64,000 nucleotides of DNA from Clostridiales bacterium (GTDB lineage: Bacteria > Bacillota > Clostridia > Lachnospirales > Lachnospiraceae): NCBI GenBank assembly GCA_021199255.1, contig JAJQIK010000081.1, positions 186,001-250,000 on the forward strand, written 5' to 3'. Below are positions 42,036 through 49,930 of the stretch, piece after piece. The notes beneath the pieces were generated by a model, which did no database searches, was not told the DNA's origin, and saw only the letters and a program-made list of their open reading frames with translations. Position 1 is the first letter of the stretch. Each line of letters opens with the position of its first letter. The position numbers and the translations under genes are program-made.

Positions 42036-43643
42036 CTATTCGGCAAAGCCGCACTCCCCATTGTTTTTGCGGTATTTGCTGGGGGTACAGCCTTTTTGTT
42101 CAATAAATTTACTGATGAAATAATCTGTGTCGCGGTAGCCTGCTTCTTCGGCGATAAGACTGATCTTCTTATCTGTCTTTAATAACTGCTGGGCAGCTTC
42201 ATTGATTCTGTATGCACTTAGATAGTCCTTGAAGGATTGCCCGTATTTTTTTCGGAAAAGCTGTCCCAGATAAGAGCTGTTGACGTAATATTTTTTGCTC
42301 AGTTCCCGAAGCGTCAGATTTTCTGCAAAGCGCTCCCGGATTTCTCGTTCTACCTCCAGAAGTACGCCTCTGGATACGTTTTTGCGCAGCTGGATCAGAT
42401 ATTCAGCATATTCATTGGAAAAACGGCGTAAATGTGCGCGGCTGCCCCGGGTAATCGTAGAATCGAAAGCTTTTTCGCTGATATAGGACATTACTTCCTC
42501 CTGATTAATCGTTTCATCCTGTTCTACGGCAAGATGAATCAACTGAAACAGCAGATAATTGGTATTCATAGATACCAGATCCCTTTCCATGCCCATCTGT
42601 TCCATTTCCTGAAACAGATCGTCAATGCTGCTGTTAATGAGGGAAGTGTCATTCTGAGCCACCGCGCTAATCAGGCGATCCAGGCTCTGTTTGCAGAGTA
42701 CAGCCGTGCCTTTGCGGATCTGGACATCCTCTTCATAGTAATAAATGCTTTTCTCCGCGCGGAAGCCATGAAAGGATCGCAGGATGCAGGCTGTAGAATA
42801 GGATCGGGAAAGCCGTGCCATATTATCCACCGCTTTTCCAACCAGCAAGATTACAGGAAATGGAAGTTCATGATTCAGGTGATCGGACATCCTGTTCAGG
42901 AAATGGTTTAAGGACATCTTCCGGTTGTCTGCCATATGCTGGCAGTAAATAAAACCGATTTCATAAGCCTCCTCATATTCCGCGGCGTCTTTGATACAGT
43001 ATCCCGCGTTTTCGCCTTGAAAAAAGGAGAGGAGGCTGTCGTAGATCTGCTGTCTGACGACCCGAAGCTCTGAATCCGACAGTTCCTCCGCCATGGAAAC
43101 GTCCGCCGGACAAATATGGAGATAGCGTATTTCCCCTGCGCCCGGATTCAGATGCTTCCTGACAAAGGAGATGTGCTCTTCTTCCTGCTCGCCCCTGAGA
43201 AGGGCAAAGAGCGCCTGCTTCAGATAAGCTTCTTGTATCTGACGATTGTGCTCTGCATCCCGTTCTGTTTGTTTCACGTCCTTTTGTATCCTGTGGATTA
43301 GCTCTACCAAAGAATCTCTTTGTACAGGCTTGAGCAGATAATCCATGCAGTGGTAGCGGACGGCCTGTTGTGCATAGGTAAAGTCGTGATAGCCGCTGAG
43401 GATAATCACATAAGCGTCGGAAAGCTGTGCTGACCGTATCTGTTCAATCAGCTCAAGGCCTGTCATTTCCGGCATCTTAATATCTGTAATGATCAATTCT
43501 ACGGTGTGCTGTTGTAAATATTCCAGCGCTTCCTGTCCTCCGGCAGCTTTTTTGACGATTTCGCAGCCTTCGGCTTCCCAATCAATGAGCACGGATAAAC
43601 CCTCCAGGATAAAGGGTTCATCATCCACCAGCATTACTTTCAT
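42036..43643 (-). CDS. YesN-type response regulator with AraC-family DNA-binding domain
   Basis: The product is 535 aa. Residues 1-125 are a receiver domain (VMLVDDEPFILEGL, phospho-acceptor Asp54 in IITDIKMPEMTG, Lys in YLLKPVQ). The middle 280 aa are a helical region usual in long YesN proteins. The C-terminal 100 aa hold two helix-turn-helix motifs of the AraC/XylS family (LTLRELSKKYYVNSSYLGQL, ISLIAEEAGYRDTDYFISKF). It overlaps the sensor-kinase gene by 23 bp. Such pairs sense extracellular sugars and activate the adjacent importer; the importer promoter here lacks a -35, which agrees. Confidence 0.95.
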   Translation of the reverse strand: MKVMLVDDEPFILEGLSVLIDWEAEGCEIVKKAAGGQEALEYLQQHTVELIITDIKMPEMTGLELIEQIRSAQLSDAYVIILSGYHDFTYAQQAVRYHCMDYLLKPVQRDSLVELIHRIQKDVKQTERDAEHNRQIQEAYLKQALFALLRGEQEEEHISFVRKHLNPGAGEIRYLHICPADVSMAEELSDSELRVVRQQIYDSLLSFFQGENAGYCIKDAAEYEEAYEIGFIYCQHMADNRKMSLNHFLNRMSDHLNHELPFPVILLVGKAVDNMARLSRSYSTACILRSFHGFRAEKSIYYYEEDVQIRKGTAVLCKQSLDRLISAVAQNDTSLINSSIDDLFQEMEQMGMERDLVSMNTNYLLFQLIHLAVEQDETINQEEVMSYISEKAFDSTITRGSRAHLRRFSNEYAEYLIQLRKNVSRGVLLEVEREIRERFAENLTLRELSKKYYVNSSYLGQLFRKKYGQSFKDYLSAYRINEAAQQLLKTDKKISLIAEEAGYRDTDYFISKFIEQKGCTPSKYRKNNGECGFAE

Positions 43644-45414
43644 GTTCTTTTTGCACCTCCTTCTCGTTTATTCTTTGAAGCGCTTTGACAGGGATTCGGA
43701 TCACCATAAAGGTTCCCACATTCTTTTCGCTGTCCACTTCAAAGGAGACCTGCTCCAGCGTACTCATTTTCAGCCGCAGGCAGGCATTGCTTACGCCGAC
43801 ATGTTCCTTTTTCTGCAAATCCTCAATGCCGGTATGCTCCATCAGGCGTCTCAGCGCCTGAAGCTCCTTTTCTTCCATGCCGCCGCCCGTATCCTCTATT
43901 TCCAGCAGCAGGATATCCTTTTCGCGGTAAATGCGCACATAGATCCAACAGGGAGCTGCCTTTGTTTCTACGCCATGTACACAGGCGTTTTCTACAAAGG
44001 TTACCAGCGTCAGCCGGGGAATCTGGTAATCCCCGCACCCTTCTTCCAGAGATATTTCATAGGAAAGCCGTTTCCCAAAGCGATATTTTTGCAGATTCAG
44101 GTAGGCTTCGATGAATCGCAGTTCCGCCCTGATCGGAATATTATCTGCAGACCAGTCTACGTTTTGGCGTTCCAAAACCGCCAGCTGTTCCACCATGCTC
44201 GCTGTTTCTGTTTCCTGCTTTAATACGCTGTGCATACGGATGCTTTCCAATGCATTGAAGAGGAAATGCGGATCAATCTGGCTGTGCAGGGCAAGCAGCT
44301 CTGCTTTCTGCCTGGCCAGATCCATTTCCTGTTTGGCAAGCTTGTCCTTAAATACTGTCTGGATCAGGTTCTGGATTCTCCTGCCCATACGGTTATAATT
44401 ACGCATCAGTACGGCAATTTCATCTTTGCCCTGGCTGTCGGGAAGCTCGGGAAAGTCCTCTCCGTCTATGGCTTCCAACGCCTGGCTCAGCTTCCGCAGC
44501 CTGATGACGAAGGAACGGTTGATGAGGGAAATCATTCCAAAAGGCAGCAATACGGTGATCAGCAGAAGGGCGGCGAGCAGAGGGAAATATTTTTGCATGG
44601 TTACAATGGCACTGTCCTGGGTCTCTAATACCAGAATCCGAAGGGGCTCCTTGATAATGGAAACAGAGGATTCCAGACGAATTTTTTCGTTGCCGGTAAG
44701 CGTCTGGAAATCGGTCTTAAGTTCTGTATCCCCTGCATTGGAAAATAAAATGGTATCCCCGCTGCAAACATACACAGGGGCGGTATATTTCATTTCATTA
44801 AACCGCCGTGTCAGATAACTGTAATTAACTTCAATCTGTACCACTTTTTCGGAGGGCAGATCCTTATAGTAGTCCATGCACCTTAAAATAGAAATCCTTC
44901 TTTGCCGTTCGATGTTAATCTTGCTTTCCTGATAGTAGAAAGAGAGTATGGAATTGTTGGGCGATTCCTGGAGCTTCAGATAAGGCTCCGTGTCATAAAG
45001 GCTGGAAATTCGATACAAGGAGTTGCCATTGACGATCGTATCGTTATCTGCATACAGCACTACCTTTAGCTTGTCCCCGCCATAGGTTGTATTGGGAAAT
45101 TGGGTTTCCGCAAAGCCGTAAGTTTTTTCAAAAAAATCCAAAGAATTGCGATAGGAATATTCCAGCGCTTCATTGATTTGCCGGTTGAGATAGACGCTGT
45201 TGGATAGACTGACCGCTTCGTCAAAGGTGTTGACAAGATAAGATTCTACGGCGGCGGCAATATTTTCCGCCTGGTACTGTTCCCGTGCGTCTTCTCCCTG
45301 CAGCATAATATAGACGATCGCGCCGTCTGTCAGAAACATAGGGATCAGCATACAGAAAATATAAATGATGACCAGCTTTTTTCTGATGCTGAAATCATTC
45401 ATTATGCGGTTCAT
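43621..45414 (-). CDS. YesM-type sensor histidine kinase
   Basis: The product is 597 aa from the ATG at 45414; a TTG 21 bp upstream is possible. A first helix (KLVIIYIFCMLIPMFLTDGAIVYIML) and a second (FPLLAALLLITVLLPFGMISLI, about 295) flank an extracellular sensor domain of about 250 aa. A HAMP-like linker follows. The kinase core has the phospho-acceptor His in HSQIDPHFLFNALESI and the ATP-binding N-box VTFVENACVHGV plus EDTGGGMEE. This His_kinase plus HATPase_c arrangement is the LytS/YesM class. The gene follows GH8 by about 60 bp in the same direction, so the enzyme and its sensor are probably one transcript. Confidence 0.93.
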   Translation of the reverse strand: MNRIMNDFSIRKKLVIIYIFCMLIPMFLTDGAIVYIMLQGEDAREQYQAENIAAAVESYLVNTFDEAVSLSNSVYLNRQINEALEYSYRNSLDFFEKTYGFAETQFPNTTYGGDKLKVVLYADNDTIVNGNSLYRISSLYDTEPYLKLQESPNNSILSFYYQESKINIERQRRISILRCMDYYKDLPSEKVVQIEVNYSYLTRRFNEMKYTAPVYVCSGDTILFSNAGDTELKTDFQTLTGNEKIRLESSVSIIKEPLRILVLETQDSAIVTMQKYFPLLAALLLITVLLPFGMISLINRSFVIRLRKLSQALEAIDGEDFPELPDSQGKDEIAVLMRNYNRMGRRIQNLIQTVFKDKLAKQEMDLARQKAELLALHSQIDPHFLFNALESIRMHSVLKQETETASMVEQLAVLERQNVDWSADNIPIRAELRFIEAYLNLQKYRFGKRLSYEISLEEGCGDYQIPRLTLVTFVENACVHGVETKAAPCWIYVRIYREKDILLLEIEDTGGGMEEKELQALRRLMEHTGIEDLQKKEHVGVSNACLRLKMSTLEQVSFEVDSEKNVGTFMVIRIPVKALQRINEKEVQKEHESNAGG

Positions 45415-45471
45415 GGTGTTCCAAAGCTTTGTCAATGAAATCGATACCGCCCTTTCTTTGGATGACGCTTT

Positions 45472-46638
45472 TTACCAGATACGATATTTTCCGCTCAGTG
45501 CCAGAAAAGCGAAGAAATGCAGACAATTGTCATAATATCTGCGGCTGCCTTCCCTGAGCGGCATATCGAAGAAACGCAGCACCCATTTTTCGGCGATGCG
45601 AATGTTGTTTTCGTCCCTGCTTCTTCCGAGTATTGCCAATGCGCCCTGGGTAGCAGCGGCCTGTAACCCTGCCGGATGAAGCGCCGGTTCGCCCAAAGCT
45701 GTGCCGTCTGTTTCATAAATCTGGAAAGGATTGGCATCCCATCTTGCGTCTAAGAAGCACAACAGTTTTTCCGGCGCTTCACATTGTCCTTCGTCCTTGC
45801 CAAACCATTCGTAGTCCAGACCAATATTGGCAGCGGTACGATAGGAGTCGCTATAAAACCAGTCATGTCTTTCTGTTGTCCAGGGGAGCCTGCGGCGCAT
45901 GGGGGAACCGTCAAATTCGCCATATTCCGGGCTCATGCCCGTTTCCGGATGACATGCCAGCTTTAGATACTTCCTGCTGGCAGCAGCCGCTTCTTTAAAA
46001 AAGTCCCGATCCTCCTCATCGGCCCAAAGCGCGAACAATTCGTAAAAATGCGGAAGATGATAAGAAGGATCCGTAAAATCGCTGCCGGGTACAAATAGAA
46101 TTTGCCTGTTGCTTCGATTCCACATAGGCGCTCCGGGGCGGCCGTTTTCACCTTTGTGAAGACAAGCCCGTAAAATCTTCTTCGCCTGTGCCGTGTAATG
46201 GAAAATGCCCTCTCCGTCGCCCCAGCGGTGAGAAGCGAAAAACAGAGACATGGCAAAAAACTCTTCCCCGTCCGGCGCGGCTCCCTGGGCATTTCTGGCG
46301 CCGCCAAGATCGCAGGACCAGGCAAAATAGCCTTCCGATTCTCCGTCCTCCATCCACATATAGGTACAGACCCATTTCCAGATTCTGTCAAATTCTTCTT
46401 TTTTATCCAATTGTACACAGAGCATCATGCCATAGGACATTCCCTCTGTTCTGACATCATGGTTTCCGGTGTCCTCCAGATATCCCATATCTTCTCCGAC
46501 AGAGTGATAGATTCGTTCCTGGTCAGAGCCGTAAAAAAAGGTATTCCAGATCTGGGACAGTCTGGCCTCAATCTCTTCTTCTGTTTTACCCAGTTCTGCA
46601 AAAAGATTCCGGTATTTCTTTGTTTCCCATACATGCAT
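45472..46638 (-). CDS. GH8 reducing-end xylose-releasing exo-oligoxylanase
   Basis: The product is 388 aa from the ATG at 46638, which follows GGAG by 9 bp; a TTG 15 bp earlier is less likely. There is no signal peptide, so it is cytoplasmic. The (alpha/alpha)6 family 8 signatures are present: GNHDVRTEGMSYGMMLCVQL with the catalytic acid Glu, YFAWSCDL, GAAPDGEEFFAMSL with the conserved Asp, and RHDWFYSDSYRTAANIGLDY. The close match in length and motifs to Rex enzymes (which remove one xylose from the reducing end of xylo-oligosaccharides) indicates that role over an endo-glucanase. It would process oligomers brought in by the adjacent importer. Confidence 0.92.
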   Translation of the reverse strand: MHVWETKKYRNLFAELGKTEEEIEARLSQIWNTFFYGSDQERIYHSVGEDMGYLEDTGNHDVRTEGMSYGMMLCVQLDKKEEFDRIWKWVCTYMWMEDGESEGYFAWSCDLGGARNAQGAAPDGEEFFAMSLFFASHRWGDGEGIFHYTAQAKKILRACLHKGENGRPGAPMWNRSNRQILFVPGSDFTDPSYHLPHFYELFALWADEEDRDFFKEAAAASRKYLKLACHPETGMSPEYGEFDGSPMRRRLPWTTERHDWFYSDSYRTAANIGLDYEWFGKDEGQCEAPEKLLCFLDARWDANPFQIYETDGTALGEPALHPAGLQAAATQGALAILGRSRDENNIRIAEKWVLRFFDMPLREGSRRYYDNCLHFFAFLALSGKYRIW

Positions 46639-46685
46639 ATATGCTTTCTCCAATCCGGGCGGAATTGCACCATGTTCGTGCCGTC

Positions 46686-46714
46686 ATTGTAACAGTTGGA
46701 TATCTTTTCGTCAA
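46686..46714 (-). promoter_or_regulatory. Promoter of the GH8-YesM-YesN unit
   Basis: On the minus strand: TTGACG (46714-46709), 17-bp spacer, TACAAT (46691-46686), 48 bp before the GH8 ATG. It lies back-to-back with the divergent promoter at 46732. Confidence 0.75.
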
Positions 46715-46731
46715 CCGCAAATGAAATCTGT

Positions 46732-46760
46732 TTGACGGCTAAGATAAAAGGGAGTATGAT
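46732..46760 (+). promoter_or_regulatory. Promoter of the GGDEF-EAL gene
   Basis: TTGACG (46732-46737), 17-bp spacer, TATGAT (46755-46760), giving a leader of about 130 nt. The -35 boxes of the two divergent promoters are only 17 bp apart, so one bound regulator could affect both. Confidence 0.75.
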
Positions 46761-46799
46761 AAAAAAGAAATGAGATACTTCGTATGATAAGTATGATAA
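46754..46799 (+). repeat. GTATGATAA repeats and a small inverted repeat
   Basis: GTATGATAA occurs at 46754, 46782 and 46791; the first contains the -10 box. ATACTT (46775-46780) and AAGTAT (46789-46794) form a short inverted repeat across the expected start of transcription, a possible operator. A 6-bp hairpin AATCCT/AGGATT with a T tail lies further on at 46828-46846 and could act as a weak attenuator. Confidence 0.4.
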
Positions 46800-46881
46800 A
46801 AGAAATAGCTTTATATTTAGATTGGATAATCCTCTTAAGGATTTTTAAAATGATTAAATAACAGGTGTACTGATAATATCC

Positions 46882-46892
46882 GGGGGGGGGGG
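46882..46892 (+). promoter_or_regulatory. Run of eleven G serving as ribosome binding site of the GGDEF-EAL gene
   Basis: Eleven consecutive G end 6 bp before the ATG at 46899. No other Shine-Dalgarno sequence is present, and a poly-G run can pair with the CCUCC of 16S rRNA by G-C and G-U pairs. Slippage would change spacing or strength of the site without touching the protein. Confidence 0.6.
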
Positions 46893-46898
46893 TAAAAT

Positions 46899-48587
46899 AT
46901 GGATTATCTGGATATTATACAAAAAATGTCGCTGGAACAGATTCGTTCCGTTATCGAAGTGATGCAGAAGGCTTCGGATTCTTATCTGTTTATTATGGAT
47001 TTCAATGAAGATGTATATATGACCTCGGAGAAAATGACGCAGAGATTCCCCTTTGAGCATACGGTGGTTGAGAACTGTACCGCGCTTTTTAAACAGATCG
47101 TATATCCTTCGGATTTCCCCAAACTGGAGAAGGATCTTGCCCTGTGCGCTTCCGGGGAGCAGGACGTCCATGCGATGGAGTACCGCTGGCTGGACCGCAA
47201 GGGTAAGGTGGTATGGATTAATTGCCAGGGGACAGTGGCGATTGGTTCGGAAGGCCACCGTCTGCTGATCGGACGGGTCAGTGAAATTGGCAAGAAGGCC
47301 AAGGCGGATAATGTGACGGGACTGCGCAGGGAGGTAAGGTTTCGTCTGGATGCGGAAGCGCTGCTGCGGGATCGGCCCCAATCGCTCCATTATATAATGC
47401 GGATTGGAATTGACAATTTTAAGGAAATCAACGAGAAGGAAGGCTTAGAAGCCGGGGACGAGGTACTGCAGGGGCTGGCGGAATGTATTCTGGCGTCGGT
47501 GAATGAGAACGTGGATGTTTATCGTTTGCTGGCAGATGAATTTATGATTATGGACGCGGCTCCGGATTCGGTTCAGCGGGCGGAGGAGGTTTATGCGGAG
47601 ATCCGCAGGAAAGTGGTTCATGCCGTGAAGCAGAAGGAGTACAGCCGCTTCTATACTATTTCGGCGGGCGTGCTGGAGGGCGGCTTTGAGCATAAAACGG
47701 CAGATGAGATTCTGCGGCTGACGGAATTTGCGTTAAACGAGGCCAAGCGCAACGGCAAGAACCAGATGGCGCTGTTTGACCAGGCTAAATACGACGAGTA
47801 TTTAAGGAGACTGAATATCCGCAAGGCGCTGCGTTTGAGCGTAAACGATCATTTCAAGGGCTTTGAGGTCTTTTATCAGCCTATTGTGTCTGTGCCGGAT
47901 TGCAGGCTGATCGGTGCGGAGGCGCTTCTTCGGTGGAGCAATGAAGAGTTCGGTAATGTTTCGCCGGCAGTGGTGATTCCCATTCTTGAGGAAAGCGGAC
48001 TGATTATTCCGGTGGGCAAATATGTGATGTGGGAAGCCGCCAGAACCTGCAAGAAGTGGAGAGAGGTTATGCCTGATTTCCGCGTCCATGTCAATCTTTC
48101 TTATGTGCAGATTCATAAGAGCGATTTGATGAAGGATGTGGACGTCTGTATTAAGGAAGTAGGCATTGCGCCGGACGCTTTGGTGCTGGAGCTGACGGAA
48201 AGCGGATATATTGAGACAGATAGCCGGATTAAGACGCTTTTTAAGGATTTAAAGGATAAGAATATTGATCTGGCGCTGGACGATTTCGGCACCGGCTATT
48301 CCAATATCCGCTATCTTAAGGAAATAGAGGCGGAGACGATTAAGATCGATCGCAGCTTTGTATTGCAGGCGTTACAGAATGAATATGACTATAAGATTAT
48401 CAGTCATATTATTGATATGGCGCATAGCCTGGGCTGTTCCGTATGTATGGAGGGAATAGAGGAGCGGGAGGAGCTCAATAAGATGATGAAGATACATCCC
48501 GATATGATACAGGGGTATTATTTTGGGAAACCCTCTCCGGCGGGGCAGTTCGAGGAACAATTCCTGAACGCTAAAGATTCTCTTTGA
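46899..48587 (+). CDS. PAS-GGDEF-EAL protein, probable c-di-GMP phosphodiesterase
   Basis: The product is 562 aa with no membrane segment. Residues about 20-130 are PAS-like (SYLFIMDFNEDVYMTSEKM, EYRWLDRKGKVVWINCQG). The GGDEF domain (about 135-295) has RLLADEF at 209-215 in place of RxGGDEF, so cyclase activity is doubtful. The EAL domain (about 300-560) looks intact: EALLRW (341-346), VNLSYVQIHKSDL, LELTESGYIE, DDFGTGYSN (461-469), KIDRSFV, and QGYYFGKP near the end. It should break c-di-GMP, with the inactive GGDEF possibly sensing GTP. Its 3' end overlaps the convergent LacI-type gene by 17 bp. Confidence 0.93.
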   Translation: MDYLDIIQKMSLEQIRSVIEVMQKASDSYLFIMDFNEDVYMTSEKMTQRFPFEHTVVENCTALFKQIVYPSDFPKLEKDLALCASGEQDVHAMEYRWLDRKGKVVWINCQGTVAIGSEGHRLLIGRVSEIGKKAKADNVTGLRREVRFRLDAEALLRDRPQSLHYIMRIGIDNFKEINEKEGLEAGDEVLQGLAECILASVNENVDVYRLLADEFMIMDAAPDSVQRAEEVYAEIRRKVVHAVKQKEYSRFYTISAGVLEGGFEHKTADEILRLTEFALNEAKRNGKNQMALFDQAKYDEYLRRLNIRKALRLSVNDHFKGFEVFYQPIVSVPDCRLIGAEALLRWSNEEFGNVSPAVVIPILEESGLIIPVGKYVMWEAARTCKKWREVMPDFRVHVNLSYVQIHKSDLMKDVDVCIKEVGIAPDALVLELTESGYIETDSRIKTLFKDLKDKNIDLALDDFGTGYSNIRYLKEIEAETIKIDRSFVLQALQNEYDYKIISHIIDMAHSLGCSVCMEGIEEREELNKMMKIHPDMIQGYYFGKPSPAGQFEEQFLNAKDSL

Positions 48588-49587
48588 TGCGGATATCCAC
48601 ATCTACATAATTATATTCTGAAGACGGCAGTTCTCCTGTCGTCAGATAGGTAAAAAGAATGGTCAGGGGGTTATATCCCTGTAGAAAGGGCTGTTGGCAG
48701 ATAGTAGCTGCGATCAGCCCTTTCTGCATAAATTCCTGTGTGGCGGCAACCATATCGTTGGCGATAATAGTGATGTCCTTGTCCCGCCCCGCGGAGAGCA
48801 CGGCGCGGCAGCCGCCGTAAACACCGCCGGCGGAAAAATACAGGGCGTTGATTTCGGGATGGCGGAGAAGCATATCGTTAGTCAGCGCATAGCTTTCTAC
48901 TTCATCGTCATTGTTGGTGATGGTGTCCGCTATGGTAATGCGGGGATAAGCGCGCAGGACATTCTGAAAGCCTGCGATGCGTTCTGTGTGGCATAATATA
49001 TTCCGGGAGCCGGATACAATGCCTGTCCGAACGGCGCCTGTGGTCATCAGGCGCATCAGGCCGGCGGCGGTCTGGCCGGAACGGTAGTAATTGCTGCCTA
49101 CATAGGCAATGCGTTTGGAATTTTCGATATCGGTATTCAGGGTGACCACCGGGATTCCCTGTTCATACAGCAGGGCAATTTTATCCCGAATTAAGCTGTC
49201 GTTATAGGGGGAGATGGCAAGCCCGTTGATTCCCTCCTGAAGAAGCTCTTCAATCGCAAGGAGCTGTTGTGGCAGGCTGTATTCGGTCTGCCTGATGAAA
49301 ACGGTGCAGTTATAGCCCTCCAGTTCCGCGGCTTTCTGGCGGACGCCTTCTAAAACATCATCATAAAATGGGTTGGAGAGACCCAGCAGAATCACGCCCA
49401 GCTTCAGGTTTTTCTTCTGGGCTGCCAGGACAATGCCGGCTTTGTTGGGTTTATAATCCAGAGCCTGTACGATTTCCCATATTTTCTGTTCCGTCTGCGG
49501 ACTGACTGCGCCGCGGTGGTTCAGCACACGATCCACTGTCCCCCGGGATACGCCCGCAAGGGCGGCAATTTCTTTGATAGTCGCCAT
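48571..49587 (-). CDS. LacI-family transcriptional regulator
   Basis: The product is 338 aa from the ATG at 49587. The N-terminal helix-turn-helix is classic (ATIKEIAALAGVSRGTVDRV, LNHRGAVSPQT, hinge ALDYKPNKAGIVLAAQKK). A periplasmic-binding-protein-like sugar domain follows (LKLGVILLGLSNPFYDDVLE, VVTLNTDIENSKRIAYVGS, TGIVSGSRNILCHTERIAGF, ALYFSAGGVYGG). The family represses sugar operons and releases on ligand binding. It is divergent from xylB, and a CG-centred palindrome lies just after the xylB promoter, so it is the likely repressor of xylB and the isomerase. The ligand class is not identifiable by eye. Confidence 0.93.
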   Translation of the reverse strand: MATIKEIAALAGVSRGTVDRVLNHRGAVSPQTEQKIWEIVQALDYKPNKAGIVLAAQKKNLKLGVILLGLSNPFYDDVLEGVRQKAAELEGYNCTVFIRQTEYSLPQQLLAIEELLQEGINGLAISPYNDSLIRDKIALLYEQGIPVVTLNTDIENSKRIAYVGSNYYRSGQTAAGLMRLMTTGAVRTGIVSGSRNILCHTERIAGFQNVLRAYPRITIADTITNNDDEVESYALTNDMLLRHPEINALYFSAGGVYGGCRAVLSAGRDKDITIIANDMVAATQEFMQKGLIAATICQQPFLQGYNPLTILFTYLTTGELPSSEYNYVDVDIRIKENL

Positions 49588-49684
49588 GGCGATGTTCCTC
49601 TTCCTGTATTCTTGTCCCGAAAGGCTGATTGTGCGATGGCTCTGTCTCAATATGGCCGTCTGCCATGCCTTGGAGAATACCTCA

Positions 49685-49713
49685 AGATTAGCACAACCGA
49701 TTCTGTTAGTCAA
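49685..49713 (-). promoter_or_regulatory. Promoter of the LacI-type regulator gene
   Basis: On the minus strand: TTGACT (49713-49708), 17-bp spacer, TAATCT (49690-49685) with an upstream TGC extension, about 98 bp before the ATG. Confidence 0.55.
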
Positions 49714-49803
49714 ATGATGGGGTGGCACGGGCACGCAATCAAGTGGAAATAAACAATCAGGAATGGGATATTTTGTATAAAATTACGAAAAAAAAGAAAG
49801 GGC

Positions 49804-49832
49804 TTGATTTTCTAATTGACACAGATTATCAT
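49804..49832 (+). promoter_or_regulatory. Promoter of the xylB-isomerase operon
   Basis: TTGATT (49804-49809), 17-bp spacer, TATCAT (49827-49832). Transcription would begin near 49839, just before the palindromic operator, and the leader is about 90 nt. A TTGACA at 49816 has no convincing -10. Confidence 0.6.
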
Positions 49833-49848
49833 GAAATTAACCTCAAAA

Positions 49849-49862
49849 CGTGCACGTGCACG
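49849..49862. promoter_or_regulatory. Palindromic LacI-type operator before xylB
   Basis: CGTGCACGTGCACG is a perfect 14-bp palindrome with the central CG typical of LacI-family operators. It lies about 10-23 bp downstream of the predicted xylB start of transcription, a position where a bound repressor blocks elongation or initiation, and 262 bp from the regulator gene. Confidence 0.7.
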
Positions 49863-49930
49863 GACGGGGGAAGGGAAAAGAGGCAGCAGTCTGTAAGCTG
49901 CGTTACATAGTTGGGGAATGGAGGTTTGTC

